Positions 24,836-34,099 of a DNA stretch of 56,023 bases are shown piece after piece (positions within the stretch are counted from its first letter, which is position 1; each line of letters begins with the position of its first letter). Where the stretch lies: the NCBI GenBank assembly GCA_024696945.1, contig JAILGF010000062.1, positions 1-56,023 of the forward strand. The letters run 5' to 3'. The position numbers and the translations under genes were made by a program. This DNA is from Lachnospiraceae bacterium (GTDB taxonomy: Bacteria; Bacillota; Clostridia; Lachnospirales; Lachnospiraceae). A model generated the notes under the pieces. The model searched no databases, was not told the DNA's origin, and saw only the letters and a list, made by a program, of their open reading frames with translations.

Positions 24836-26329
24836 TCACCCAATGTACTGCTCAATAAGTCTGACAAGAAGGTCATTAAGATGTTCTACAGTATATTCAC
24901 CTACGGTGGGCTCGAGGTGTGATCCGCCGATACCGCTGTCATCGGTAAGGAAGGTGTATGTTCCGCCGGTTGCCATTGCAAATGCTCTGAGCAGGAACTC
25001 GGTGTCCTTATCTATTCCGCTGGATGCAACGGGGATTATGCGGATTCCCATTTCAGAAGCCTTTGTTATGGTTTCAAGAAGAATCTCCTTGTTTTCTTTT
25101 GTGTTGTGAGGCGGAGCGTCAAGTACTAAGAACATGAGCTTAATGCTGTTCTCGTCCCAAGAGTGGTCATTTACTGATGAATCAAGTGCTTTTTCAACCG
25201 CTTCCTCAAAATCTCCGCCGCCTGCTGCGTATTCCTTGTTGAGATATGCAAGCTGGGTGTTGATGTCGGTACTGAATTCATAAGGGCGAACAACGTATTC
25301 GTCACCGAGATCGCGGTAGAAGTTTACACTGAGTCTTACAGGGATGTTTTCTGAGTCGTTCTGTACTCGCTTGATAACGTTCTCAAGCTCCTTCTGAAGG
25401 TAGTATATCTCATCTCCCATTGAACCTGTGGTATCAACGGTGAACATAAGGTCAAGTGTCTTGGGTAACTGCTGGATGGAATCAAATTCTACGTATGTAA
25501 CTGCAGTGTCACGAAGGTCATCCTTCATTACGGGCTGTTCCTTTACGTAGCTGTTGTATTCAGCCTTAATACTTGAAGGAAGCGGGTTCGATGCAGCATC
25601 CGTAAGTGCATAATATGCGTAAGCGTTTCCTTCATAATCGGTAACACCTGCCCAGATAGCATTTCCGTTCATGTCATATACGGTTACCTTTGCGTTCTGT
25701 ACGGGTGTATCGCCACACTTGCAGCAGATAACAAGCCTTGAGAACGGTGAAAGGCTCCAGTTTGTAAAGAAATCAGAATATCGATAGTTCTGTCCGTCAG
25801 CTATTAAGCTCTTCAAAAAGTCAAAGTTCTTGTTGTCGTTCCACTCGCCTGCAGTAAGCATTCCGGCTGAGATCTGTGCCGGCATAGGTGTTAAAATGGG
25901 TTCATAGGGTTCTATAGGGTCAACCTCGATGCAGTCGGTGTCGTAATCGTCGGCAACGCTTGTATAAATCTCCGCATCGCCGGATGCTTCGGTCTTAAAT
26001 GATATCGACTCTTCACCGATAAGGCCGGACATAGCGGAGTAGTCCCTTGCACTGCCTGAATCCGAATAGCTTTCTGTTGCAATTGCAGGTGCATATGCTG
26101 CTTCAGTGTCTGAGCCTTCCTTAACACTAGCGGGTACTGAAGTGGTTCCCACGGAATCTGCCGCACTTGTGCTTCCCGAGCCGCCGGGTAATGCACTTGT
26201 TGAGTATTTCTCTCCTGTGTCACCAGTTTTCATGGCTTCGGATTTATCCGCGCTTGAACAGCCGACAAGCACCAATACCATACATAAAGTTATTATTATC
26301 AGTTTTCTTAAAAGCTTTGATCTTATCAT
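24836..26329 (-). CDS. von Willebrand factor A domain lipoprotein
   Basis: About 497 residues. A lipoprotein signal peptide (KLLRKLIIITLCMVLVLVGC, Cys at about 24) is followed by a Ser/Thr/Gly-rich linker to about residue 150, a short carboxypeptidase-regulatory-like beta domain (VQNAKVTVYDMNGNAIWAGV) and a vWA domain with a MIDAS start LDLMFTVDTTGSMGDEI (DXTGS) and a later LMFLVLDAPPHN strand. It is probably a surface protein binding a ligand through a metal ion. I chose the ATG at 26329 because AAGGAGG lies about nine bases upstream and the ECF-type promoter at 26362-26390 would start transcription downstream of the alternative start at 26380. Confidence 0.9.
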   Translation of the reverse strand: MIRSKLLRKLIIITLCMVLVLVGCSSADKSEAMKTGDTGEKYSTSALPGGSGSTSAADSVGTTSVPASVKEGSDTEAAYAPAIATESYSDSGSARDYSAMSGLIGEESISFKTEASGDAEIYTSVADDYDTDCIEVDPIEPYEPILTPMPAQISAGMLTAGEWNDNKNFDFLKSLIADGQNYRYSDFFTNWSLSPFSRLVICCKCGDTPVQNAKVTVYDMNGNAIWAGVTDYEGNAYAYYALTDAASNPLPSSIKAEYNSYVKEQPVMKDDLRDTAVTYVEFDSIQQLPKTLDLMFTVDTTGSMGDEIYYLQKELENVIKRVQNDSENIPVRLSVNFYRDLGDEYVVRPYEFSTDINTQLAYLNKEYAAGGGDFEEAVEKALDSSVNDHSWDENSIKLMFLVLDAPPHNTKENKEILLETITKASEMGIRIIPVASSGIDKDTEFLLRAFAMATGGTYTFLTDDSGIGGSHLEPTVGEYTVEHLNDLLVRLIEQYIG

Positions 26330-26361
26330 AAAAATGAACCTCCTTACATCCTTTCTGATGA

Positions 26362-26390
26362 TTAGACGAAGGAGGCTCACGGCCGGTTCC
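26362..26390 (-). promoter_or_regulatory. Candidate ECF sigma-factor promoter
   Basis: On the minus strand GGAACC (26385-26390) is followed after 16 bases by CGTCTAA (26362-26368), the GAAC-N16-CGTC arrangement typical of extracytoplasmic-function sigma factors. The predicted start lies near 26356, about 27 bases before the ATG of the vWA lipoprotein gene. Confidence 0.65.
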
Positions 26391-26436
26391 CGGTTTTTTG
26401 ACTATTTTTTTATTATTTTTTGTAAATATTTACTTT

Positions 26437-26514
26437 AAAGATCCTTCACTTCGTTCTAAGGTCACAAGGTTCCGTCAGCTTTCAGCTGACACCTTATGAC
26501 AATGGATGACAAAG
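26437..26514 (-). repeat. Mosaic intergenic repeat containing TGTCATCCATTGTCATAA
   Basis: Read on the minus strand it contains TGTCATCCATTGTCATAA, the hairpin GTCAGCTGAAAGCTGAC, GGAACCTTGTGACC and ACGAAGTGAAGGATCTTT. The 18-base block is identical at 35065 and 40301, and the GGAACCTTGTGAC block recurs twice at 35089-35202. Confidence 0.8.
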
Positions 26515-26535
26515 ACTATCGACTTTTGTATATAG

Positions 26536-27831
26536 TCATTTATTTTTCTTTGTGGTTTTAGTTGCCTTTGTGGCTGTTTTTGCTGTCTTAGTTGTCTTTG
26601 CTGCTTTAGCTGCCTTAGATGTTTTAGCTTTCTTAGGAGCGGCCTTCTTCTCTTCTTTTTGGGGATTATTGTACTTCTCTATGATCTTATGTATCCTGTC
26701 GGTAGGATCAAGGAACTCGCTGATCGAGAAGTCATGGTTTAAGGTATCGATTATGAGCGCGATGTACTTACTCATATCGGCACTGATGTAATATTCTCTC
26801 TCAAGGAGCTCAGGAGTCTGGTAGATGAGGTTGGTCGTAACCACTCTGTCGAAAATACCATCCTCATAAGCCTTATCGAATCTTGCGAGGCCGTCGGTAA
26901 AGAGACCGAAGGTCGCGCAGAAGAAGATTTTTCCGGCGCCGCGTTTCTTAAGCTCGGTTCCTACTTCGAGCATACTGTCGCCTGAGGAGATCATATCGTC
27001 GAGGATTATAACGTCCTTTCCCTTAAGATCGGCTCCGAGATACTCATGTGCTACTATGGGGTTTCTTCCATTGACAACCTTTGTGTAATCCCTTCTCTTG
27101 TAGAACATTCCTATATCAAGTCCGAGGACGGTTCCGAAATAGATGGAACGTCCCATTGCGCCTTCATCGGGGCTCACGATCATCATCTTGTCGGGAGTCA
27201 TCTTTATGTCGGGCACATTCATGAGCAGTGCCTTTATGAACTGATAGGTGGGCTTGATGGTCTCAAAGGTCTTTATCGGGATAGCGTTCTGAACCTTGGG
27301 CTCATGCGCGTCGAAGGTTATAACGCTGTCAACTCCCATGCTGTAGAGCTCTTCGAGTGCCATTGCGCAGTCGAGGGATTCGCGTGCGGTACGCTTGTCC
27401 TGGCGGCTTTCATAAAGATAAGGCATGATGACCGTTATCCTTCTTGCTTTTCCGCCGGCAGCTCCGATGATCCTCTTTAAGTCCTGGAAATGATCGTCGG
27501 GAGACATGTGATTCTTCTGGCCTCTTACGGTATACTCAAGACTGTAGTTCGTAACATCGATGATGATGTAGAGGTCGTAGCCTCTTACCGATTCGTTGAT
27601 AACGCCCTTGCCTTCACCTGTTCCGAACCTGGGACACACTGAGTCGATGAGGAAGGTGTCCCTCTGATAGCCCGAAAATGCTATTGTCGAGGTGTGCTCG
27701 TTGTCTCTTAAGCCTCTCCAAGATACAAGATAATCATTGACCTTTTTTCCGAGTTCCGCAGAGCTCCTCATAGCGATGATCCCGAGTTTTCCGACGGGAA
27801 TGGTCTCTAAGAATTCATTTTGGGTTGACAT
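26536..27831 (-). CDS. prs: Ribose-phosphate pyrophosphokinase with Lys/Ala/Thr-rich C-terminal tail
   Basis: The 431-residue enzyme makes 5-phosphoribosyl 1-diphosphate from ribose 5-phosphate and ATP, for nucleotide, His and Trp synthesis. Seen are a divergent N-terminal half with VIMPYLYESRQDKRTARESL, VITFDAHEPKVQNAIP, IVSPDEGAMGRSIYFG, and the PRPP-binding loop DVIILDDMISSGDSM. Typical PRPP synthases have about 315 residues; this long variant ends in about 37 residues that are almost all Lys, Ala and Thr (KTSKAAKAAKTTKTAKTATK). It is the third gene of the dnaD-dnaC-prs run, 11 bases after the loader stop. Confidence 0.9.
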   Translation of the reverse strand: MSTQNEFLETIPVGKLGIIAMRSSAELGKKVNDYLVSWRGLRDNEHTSTIAFSGYQRDTFLIDSVCPRFGTGEGKGVINESVRGYDLYIIIDVTNYSLEYTVRGQKNHMSPDDHFQDLKRIIGAAGGKARRITVIMPYLYESRQDKRTARESLDCAMALEELYSMGVDSVITFDAHEPKVQNAIPIKTFETIKPTYQFIKALLMNVPDIKMTPDKMMIVSPDEGAMGRSIYFGTVLGLDIGMFYKRRDYTKVVNGRNPIVAHEYLGADLKGKDVIILDDMISSGDSMLEVGTELKKRGAGKIFFCATFGLFTDGLARFDKAYEDGIFDRVVTTNLIYQTPELLEREYYISADMSKYIALIIDTLNHDFSISEFLDPTDRIHKIIEKYNNPQKEEKKAAPKKAKTSKAAKAAKTTKTAKTATKATKTTKKNK

Positions 27832-27842
27832 AAAAAGCCTCC

Positions 27843-28826
27843 TTAAATTTTTGTTCTGATGTCGCTGCCTATCAGCTTAATGAATTCGTAATCCTTCATG
27901 AAACGTGAAAACAGCCGCTCCCCATATCTTTCATGCAGCATTCTCGGGGAGAGGTTAGATGAAATAACGGTTGACAGACCCTTGATAAGCCTTTCGTTTA
28001 CAATGGAATACAGCTGTGTCTCGGTGAAGCTGTTGGTAAGCTCAGACCCCAGGTCATCGATTATCAGCAGCTCGCAGGTTACAACGCTGTCCCTGTAAGG
28101 ACTATAGTCCTTGTATCCGTTTTCCAATTTGATATACTTTGATAGCATGTCAAAAAGGGCAAAGGTCGTATAGTACATAACGGTATGCTTTGCCTTTAAT
28201 ATCTCACAGGCTATACAGTTGGAAAGGAAGGTCTTTCCGAGCCCGGTATTTCCATATATCAGGAGATTTTTGTGTTCCGTGTCGAAGTTCTGTATGAATG
28301 CATTGATCTTCTCACGAACCGAACGGATATTTTCGCGGGGAGTGCATCTGAGCTCCCTGTCGTAATCCTCGATATTGTCTGAATAAAGCTCCTCATTGAA
28401 GGATGAGAAATTCTCTTTTACGATCATATCCTTCATATCGGATTCTTTAAGAAGCAGTCGGGTTTCGGCGGCCTTGAAGCATTCACAGGGCTCACTGCCT
28501 ATGAAACCTGTATCACCGCACTTGCTGCATTCGTGTTTTTCCGTCAGATAATCGGACGGATACCCGGCCGATACAAGCAGCTCTTCTTTTTTCCGGGTAA
28601 GCTCTTTTATGGTATTTTCAAGTTCTTTTAAGGCGCTATCGTCCCCCATGAGGGCCGATCTGCCCGCAGAAACAGAAACAGAAGCGACGGAATCATCGAT
28701 CTCCTTTATCTCGGGGATCTTTGAATATACCTCTTCCATCCTTCTGTCCAGCTCGAAGCGGGCACGTATTCTTTTGTTGTCAAACTGCTGCATCAGTACA
28801 TCGTACTGGTAGTTGCTTAATTTCAT
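27843..28826 (-). CDS. dnaC: DnaC/DnaI-type replicative helicase loader ATPase
   Basis: The 327-residue AAA+ protein is predicted to load the replicative helicase. The N-terminal helical region carries a Cys cluster (CSKCGDTGFIGSEPCEC, about residues 99-115) that could bind zinc. The ATPase has Walker A in YGNTGLGKTFLSN, Walker B in ELLIIDDLGSEL, and a sensor/arginine region STVISSNLSPRMLHERYG. A dnaD gene ends 15 bases upstream, the usual clostridial pairing of helicase-loading genes. Confidence 0.93.
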   Translation of the reverse strand: MKLSNYQYDVLMQQFDNKRIRARFELDRRMEEVYSKIPEIKEIDDSVASVSVSAGRSALMGDDSALKELENTIKELTRKKEELLVSAGYPSDYLTEKHECSKCGDTGFIGSEPCECFKAAETRLLLKESDMKDMIVKENFSSFNEELYSDNIEDYDRELRCTPRENIRSVREKINAFIQNFDTEHKNLLIYGNTGLGKTFLSNCIACEILKAKHTVMYYTTFALFDMLSKYIKLENGYKDYSPYRDSVVTCELLIIDDLGSELTNSFTETQLYSIVNERLIKGLSTVISSNLSPRMLHERYGERLFSRFMKDYEFIKLIGSDIRTKI

Positions 28827-28841
28827 ATAATACCGTGCCCT

Positions 28842-29702
28842 TTACTTTATTCCAAGTTTCTTTTTTTCAAATGCAAGATAATCGGCATCACTGTATACCC
28901 TCTGGGGATAATCCTGTACCTTGCTCTTTGCGCGTGTTCTTCCGGAGGCCTTTGAAGTATCGGAGAATTCCGCAACCTCCATTTCGGCTGCCTTTACGGT
29001 CTTTATTCCTTTTTCGTGCCAATCGCGCGCAACCTTTTCGATATATGCGTCTCCGAATTTTCCTTTTCCTATGCTGTAATCATACAGGAAGCGGATAAGC
29101 TCCGTAGGGAAGCTGAGCTCCTCAAAAATGAAGGAAATGGTCTGGAGATTCTTTGTTGTAAGTGTTTTTCCCGCAGCACTCTCCACATAATCAACCAATC
29201 TGTCAAACTCGGGATAGTTTTCCCTGAAAGAATGGATCATGGTCATCGTGTAGTTGGGCTTGACAATGGGCTTCTCTTCGTAGGCAGGTTCTTCCTTAAT
29301 TACGGGCTTGGGTGCTTTCTTTGCAGCCTTTACGCTGGGAAGAAGCGTGATGTTGGACTCCTCTTCCTCTGCTGCAGCCTCAACCTCGTCCTCTGCCTCT
29401 TCATCAAGGTCGTAAAGACGGATGCTCTTTATCTTGCCGTCCCTTGTACAGCGTACCGAAAGAACGTGCTGTTTGTCCCAATACCTTAAAGCTGTGCGGA
29501 TGTCCTTCTCGGTCTCGTCCAGTGCGTCCGCTATGGACTCGATGGATACGGGAGTCGAAGGGTCCTGAAGACATCTTAAGAGGTAGATGTAAACCTTTAC
29601 ATCGCTTCCTCTGGCATCGGTCATATATCTGTCCACAAAAATATTTGAAACTACGGTCGAGCTCGATCTCGAGCCGTAGGATAAGGTTATGCTCTGATCC
29701 AT
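28842..29702 (-). CDS. DnaD domain primosomal protein
   Basis: The 286-residue protein has an N-terminal winged-helix region (DARGSDVKVYIYLLRCLQDP, VSIESIADALDETEKDI), an acidic Glu-rich linker at about residues 100-115, and a DnaD/DnaB C-terminal domain with SIGKGKFGDAYIEKVARDW. It is predicted to act with the downstream helicase loader in initiation or restart of replication. AGAGG precedes the ATG. The promoter at 29740-29767 drives it, and near-DnaA-box sequences lie upstream. Confidence 0.9.
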   Translation of the reverse strand: MDQSITLSYGSRSSSTVVSNIFVDRYMTDARGSDVKVYIYLLRCLQDPSTPVSIESIADALDETEKDIRTALRYWDKQHVLSVRCTRDGKIKSIRLYDLDEEAEDEVEAAAEEEESNITLLPSVKAAKKAPKPVIKEEPAYEEKPIVKPNYTMTMIHSFRENYPEFDRLVDYVESAAGKTLTTKNLQTISFIFEELSFPTELIRFLYDYSIGKGKFGDAYIEKVARDWHEKGIKTVKAAEMEVAEFSDTSKASGRTRAKSKVQDYPQRVYSDADYLAFEKKKLGIK

Positions 29703-29739
29703 AGTAGGTGCCTCTTTTTCAATCTTTTAAACAGTTGAC

Positions 29740-29767
29740 ATTATAGCACAAAGAATGGATTATGCAA
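29740..29767 (-). promoter_or_regulatory. Promoter of the dnaD-dnaC-prs operon
   Basis: On the minus strand TTGCAT (29762-29767), a 16-base spacer, then TATAAT (29740-29745), about 38 bases before the dnaD start. DnaA-box-like TGTTGATAA (29870-29878) and AGTGGATAA (29879-29887), each one mismatch from TGTGNATAA, lie about 105-120 bases upstream. Confidence 0.7.
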
Positions 29768-29889
29768 TCTCATAAAAATGGTCAACATTCTGTCGAATGG
29801 ATTTGTTGATATCGTTGATAAGTCGGCGATTTTCGATAAAATCGCTTTCCACGGGAGTGTATCTTTTTTTGTTGATAAAGTGGATAACT

Positions 29890-31275
29890 TTATCTGCTTA
29901 AGAGGTCCTCGCCTATTTTTACAACGTTTCCGGCACCCATTGTTATTAACAGATCACCTCTTTGAAGATTTTCCGATAAAAATTTTTCTGCCTCCCCGAA
30001 GCTCGAAAAATAGTAAACTTGGGTACCGAATTTTTCCTTTATTTCTTCGGCAAGCATTTTTGAAGAGATGACTCCGGTGTCCTTTTCCCTTGCGGCATAA
30101 ATGTCTACAAGGCCAACTTTATCTGCCTTTGCGAGAGCCGCACATATTTCATCCTTAAAGGTTACGGTCCTTGAATATGTATGGGGCTGGAAAACGCACC
30201 ATAAGGTCTTATGCGGATACTTTAATGCGGCATTTAAGGTTGCCTCCATCTCGGTCGGATGATGTGCGTAGTCGTCTATAATAACCGCACCGTTGTACTC
30301 GCCCTTCTTCTCAAAACGGCGGGCAGTGCCGGTATAGTTCTTAAGGCCTTCCTTAATAACCTCGAAGGGAATACCGAGTTCAAGAGCCAGTGCAGCCGCT
30401 CCGGTGGCATTGCTCACGTTGTGCTCGCCAACTACGGAAAGGGTAATTTTACCGATAGGTACACCGGCTTTCATTAAGGTAAAGCTTCCCCTGTCATACT
30501 CATCGTAGCTGACGTCTGACGCACTGTAATCGGCAGAGCCGTCTTTTCCCGAGTAGGTGATGATGGGGCATTTTACGTCCTTAAAAAGCGTCTCATAGTC
30601 GGGAATACTTTTTTCAACGGTAAGAATGCCGTCCTCTGGCAACAGTGCGGTGAATTTCTTATAAGAATTTCTCTCGTTCTCCAAAGTCTTAAAGTAGTCG
30701 AGATGCTCCGCTTCTATATTTGTTATGATTGCATGTGTGGGATGGAATTTTAAGAATGAATCGGTGTATTCGCAGGATTCGATGACAATGTTTCCTAAGG
30801 AGCCGTCACGGAACTGCCCGCCTATTGCGTTCAGCACTCCTCCGACGGATACGGTAGGATCGAGACCGGCTTCAAGAAGTATGAGGCTCATCATTGATGT
30901 AGTAGTGGTCTTTCCGTGGGTTCCGGCAACCGATATATTCCTCTTATAATGAAGCATTACGTCTCCGACCATCGCGGCACGGTCTAATGTAGGAAGTCCC
31001 CGGCGCTTTGCCTCTACCAGTTCGGCGTTGTCCTCCTTTACTGCTGCCGTATATACCACAACATTGCAGTCCTCGGGAACATTCTCCGGCTCGCAGGAAT
31101 ACTTGCAGGTTATGCCTATGCTTTCAAGCTCTTCGGTAAGCTCGCTTTTTTTCATATCGGAGCCAGTCACCTTAAAGCCCTTATTGTGCAGAAGCTTTGC
31201 AAAGCCGCTCATGCTTATGCCGCCGATGCCTATGAAGTGCACGTGGCAAGGGTTGTTGAAGTCGATGTATTGCAT
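29890..31275 (-). CDS. murC: UDP-N-acetylmuramate-L-alanine ligase
   Basis: The 461-residue cytosolic Mur ligase adds L-Ala to UDP-MurNAc in peptidoglycan synthesis. The N-terminal UDP-binding domain has VHFIGIGGISMSGFAKLLHN; the ATP-binding domain has SVAGTHGKTTTTSMMSLILL and ESCEYTDSFLKF; the C-terminal domain has IIDDYAHHPTEMEATLNAAL and WCVFQPHTYSRT. The length is standard. The ATG has GAGG about 11 bases upstream. It appears to be a single-gene unit divergent from glgC. Confidence 0.97.
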   Translation of the reverse strand: MQYIDFNNPCHVHFIGIGGISMSGFAKLLHNKGFKVTGSDMKKSELTEELESIGITCKYSCEPENVPEDCNVVVYTAAVKEDNAELVEAKRRGLPTLDRAAMVGDVMLHYKRNISVAGTHGKTTTTSMMSLILLEAGLDPTVSVGGVLNAIGGQFRDGSLGNIVIESCEYTDSFLKFHPTHAIITNIEAEHLDYFKTLENERNSYKKFTALLPEDGILTVEKSIPDYETLFKDVKCPIITYSGKDGSADYSASDVSYDEYDRGSFTLMKAGVPIGKITLSVVGEHNVSNATGAAALALELGIPFEVIKEGLKNYTGTARRFEKKGEYNGAVIIDDYAHHPTEMEATLNAALKYPHKTLWCVFQPHTYSRTVTFKDEICAALAKADKVGLVDIYAAREKDTGVISSKMLAEEIKEKFGTQVYYFSSFGEAEKFLSENLQRGDLLITMGAGNVVKIGEDLLSR

Positions 31276-31347
31276 TGATATATATCCTCATCTTTCTTTA
31301 GAGTATTATGGTCATTTTGCATTTATTCCTTCTTTACTTTCTACAAA

Positions 31348-31455
31348 CATAAGGTTCCGTCGCCTTATTATATATACCCCACTGCTACGCAGTGGAGCCG
31401 TGTCACAAGGCATCTTCCCACTGCTTACACATTGGGCCCCTCCTTGCGACATATG
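31348..31455 (-). repeat. Mosaic intergenic repeat with AAGGAGGGGCCCA and CACTGC hairpin
   Basis: On the minus strand it reads TGTCGCAAGGAGGGGCCCA, GTAAGCAGTGGGA, a CACTGCGTAGCAGTG hairpin, a TATATAATAAGG stretch and GACGGAACCTTATG. The block order matches the plus-strand copy at 35065-35202, so the two are copies of one composite element in opposite orientation. The divergent murC-glgC gap (31276-31645) otherwise holds only promoters. Confidence 0.75.
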
Positions 31456-31529
31456 ACTTCATATATTATCTACCTCTTTGAAGGTTATGTCAATAAAGAT
31501 TTTTAATTGTTTTTTTATGGGTTTCTGAC

Positions 31530-31558
31530 TTGAAAAATCTAATAAGATGTGGTACTAT
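31530..31558 (+). promoter_or_regulatory. Promoter of the glgC-glgD operon
   Basis: TTGAAA (31530-31535), a 17-base spacer and TACTAT (31553-31558). The predicted start is near 31565, about 80 bases before the glgC start. Confidence 0.6.
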
Positions 31559-31645
31559 TACAAGTGGGGAATTATACCCATTTAAACAGCGTTTTTCTTA
31601 TGATGGGTATAGACAAAAAAATAAATGGATTTGGAGGTGACCTGC

Positions 31646-32920
31646 TTGATCCGGAAAGAAATGATAGCTATGCTTCTTGCAGGAGGACAGGGTTCAAGAC
31701 TCGGTATCCTTACAGCAGACATGGCGAAGCCCGCCGTAAGCTATGGCGGCAAATACAGGATAATTGACTTTCCTTTGAGCAATTGCATCAATTCAGGTGT
31801 AGACACGGTCGGTGTCCTTACACAGTACCAGCCTTTGAGGCTGAACACTCATATCGGTATAGGTATACCGTGGGACCTTGACAGAAATATCGGTGGCGTA
31901 AGCATTCTTCCTCCGTACGAGAAGAGCGATGATGCCGAGTGGTATACGGGTACTGCGAACGCCATATATCAGAATCTTAAGTTCATCGAGCTTTATAACC
32001 CTGAGTATGTACTTATTCTGGGCGGTGATCATATCTATAAGATGGATTATGAGATCCTTCTTGATTTCCATAAGCAGAACAAAGCAGACATTACGCTGGC
32101 TACCTATCCCGTAGCTTGGGAAGATGCGTCCAGATTCGGTCTTGTTATCACCGATGAGAATAAGAAGGTGCTTGATTTCGAAGAAAAGCCCGCTAAGCCT
32201 AGAAGCAATCTTGCATCCATGGGTATCTACATTTTTACCTGGAAGGTCCTTAAAGAAGCTCTGATCAAGCTCAAGGATCAGCCCGGCTGTGACTTTGGTA
32301 TGCATGTTATTCCTTATTGCCACAATAACGGTGCTGCGGTTTATGCATTTGAATACAACGGCTATTGGAAGGATGTAGGAACTCTCGCTGCTTACTGGGA
32401 GTCCAACATGGAGCTTATCGATCTGGTTCCTGACTTCAATCTCTATGAGGAGTTCTGGAAGATCTACACCAAGAGTGATGTAAGCACAGCCCAGTATCTC
32501 GGAGAGCATGCGGTTCTTTCACGCAGCATTGTCGGTGAAGGTACCGAGATTTACGGAAGCGTTTACAATTCCGTTATCGGTCCTGAGGTTGTTATCGAGG
32601 AGGGTGCCGTTGTTTCCGATTCCATCATCATGCAAGGCACTCATATAGGAAAGAATACGAAGGTTAACAAGGCCATCATTGCCGAACGTGCGATTGTCGG
32701 AAGCAATTGCGAACTCGGTGTGGGTGAAGAGGCTGACAACAAGGAACATCCAAACATCTACTGCAACGGTCTTGTAACACTCGGTGAAAAAACCGTCATT
32801 CCCGACGGAGTACATATCGGAAAGAACACCGTTATCTCAGGTGTCACTACTCCGGAAGATTATAACGGAGGCTGGCTTCCCAGCGGGGAAAGTCTCAGGA
32901 AGGCAGGTGAGCACGCATGA
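31646..32920 (+). CDS. glgC: Glucose-1-phosphate adenylyltransferase
   Basis: The roughly 424-residue ADP-glucose pyrophosphorylase commits glucose 1-phosphate to glycogen. It has [15 protein letters not shown] with [34 protein letters not shown], and a C-terminal left-handed beta-helix ([28 protein letters not shown]). I chose the TTG at 31646 because GGAGG lies eight bases upstream and translation then begins [13 protein letters not shown], as in other GlgC proteins; an in-frame ATG at 31625 precedes the ribosome binding site. The stop overlaps the glgD start by four bases. Confidence 0.95.
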   Translation: MIRKEMIAMLLAGGQGSRLGILTADMAKPAVSYGGKYRIIDFPLSNCINSGVDTVGVLTQYQPLRLNTHIGIGIPWDLDRNIGGVSILPPYEKSDDAEWYTGTANAIYQNLKFIELYNPEYVLILGGDHIYKMDYEILLDFHKQNKADITLATYPVAWEDASRFGLVITDENKKVLDFEEKPAKPRSNLASMGIYIFTWKVLKEALIKLKDQPGCDFGMHVIPYCHNNGAAVYAFEYNGYWKDVGTLAAYWESNMELIDLVPDFNLYEEFWKIYTKSDVSTAQYLGEHAVLSRSIVGEGTEIYGSVYNSVIGPEVVIEEGAVVSDSIIMQGTHIGKNTKVNKAIIAERAIVGSNCELGVGEEADNKEHPNIYCNGLVTLGEKTVIPDGVHIGKNTVISGVTTPEDYNGGWLPSGESLRKAGEHA

Positions 32921-34041
32921 GAGCGATAGGTATAGTACTTGCGGGAGGTAATGCTCCGAGGATGAAGGAGCTTACCAATAAAAGAGCTGTGGCTGCAATG
33001 CCGCTGGCAGGAAGCTACAGGGCTGTTGACTTTGCTCTTTCGAGCTTAGCGAATTCCAAGGTTCAGAAGGTTGCGGTTCTCACCCAGTACAATTCCCGTT
33101 CACTGAACGAGCATATGAGTTCTTCGAAGTGGTGGGATTTCGGACGTAAACAGGGCGGACTTTTCGTATTCACTCCTACCATTACCGCTGACAATGGTTT
33201 CTGGTACAGAGGAACTGCGGATTCCATTTTCCAGAACATCGATTTCCTTCGTGACAGCCATGAGCCCTATGTAGTGATCACCTCGGGTGATATCATTTAC
33301 AAGCTTGATTTCAACAAGGTTCTTGAACAGCATATCGAGAAGAAGGCTGACATTACCGTTGTCTGCAAGCGTCTCGGTAAATGCGAGGACACCAGCCGCT
33401 ACGGTATCATCGGAACCGTTGAGGACGGAAGGATCATTTCCTTCGACGAAAAGCCGGACGGAACCGGTATCGATCCTTTGGTTTCCGCAGGAATATATGT
33501 TTTCAGACGCCGCCAGCTTATCGAAATGCTTGAGCGTGCCAATGAGGAAGAGCGTTACGATCTCGTTCGTGACATCATCATCCGCTTCAAGGATGTAAAG
33601 AAGGTTTATTGCTACGAGCATACGGCTTATTGGAGAAACATTGCATCGGTTAACGATTATTACTATGCAAACATGGATTTCTTAAATCACGATATAAGGG
33701 ATTACTTCTTCAGACAGTACCCCGACATCTACACCAAGGTTGATGATCTTCCTCCCGCAAAGTACAATGCGGGCGCAGAGGTAAGGAACAGTCTGGTTGC
33801 AAGCGGTACCATCGTAAACGGCAAGGTTGAGAATTCCATTATCTTCAAGCAGGTTTATATAGGCAATAACTGTACCATCAAGAATTCCATTATCCTTAAC
33901 GGAGTTCATATCGGCGACAACACTTATCTCGAGAACTGCATAGTTGAGAGCAGGGACACCATCAAGCCCAACAGCAGCTACACCGGCGAGCCCGGCAAGC
34001 CCAGGATCGTTATCGAGAGAAGCGACCGTTACCAATTGTAA
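32917..34041 (+). CDS. glgD: GlgD, regulatory-type glucose-1-phosphate adenylyltransferase subunit
   Basis: The 374-residue paralogue of GlgC pairs with it in Firmicutes. The nucleotide-binding motif is degenerate ([14 protein letters not shown] instead of GGxGxRLxxLT), while [20 protein letters not shown] and the C-terminal beta-helix ([17 protein letters not shown]) are kept. In studied GlgCD pairs GlgD stimulates GlgC and has little activity itself. It is translationally coupled to glgC by an ATGA overlap. Confidence 0.95.
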   Translation: MRAIGIVLAGGNAPRMKELTNKRAVAAMPLAGSYRAVDFALSSLANSKVQKVAVLTQYNSRSLNEHMSSSKWWDFGRKQGGLFVFTPTITADNGFWYRGTADSIFQNIDFLRDSHEPYVVITSGDIIYKLDFNKVLEQHIEKKADITVVCKRLGKCEDTSRYGIIGTVEDGRIISFDEKPDGTGIDPLVSAGIYVFRRRQLIEMLERANEEERYDLVRDIIIRFKDVKKVYCYEHTAYWRNIASVNDYYYANMDFLNHDIRDYFFRQYPDIYTKVDDLPPAKYNAGAEVRNSLVASGTIVNGKVENSIIFKQVYIGNNCTIKNSIILNGVHIGDNTYLENCIVESRDTIKPNSSYTGEPGKPRIVIERSDRYQL

Positions 34042-34099
34042 GAAAGGCTTTACAGTCTATGCGCGAATTATGATTTAATCCGTACATAGGCTGTATTAT

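Noticed and set aside
32100..34035. Long open frames on the minus strand opposite glgC and glgD
   Set aside because: They are antisense shadows: the plus-strand genes have clear family motifs and ribosome binding sites, and the opposite frames have none.
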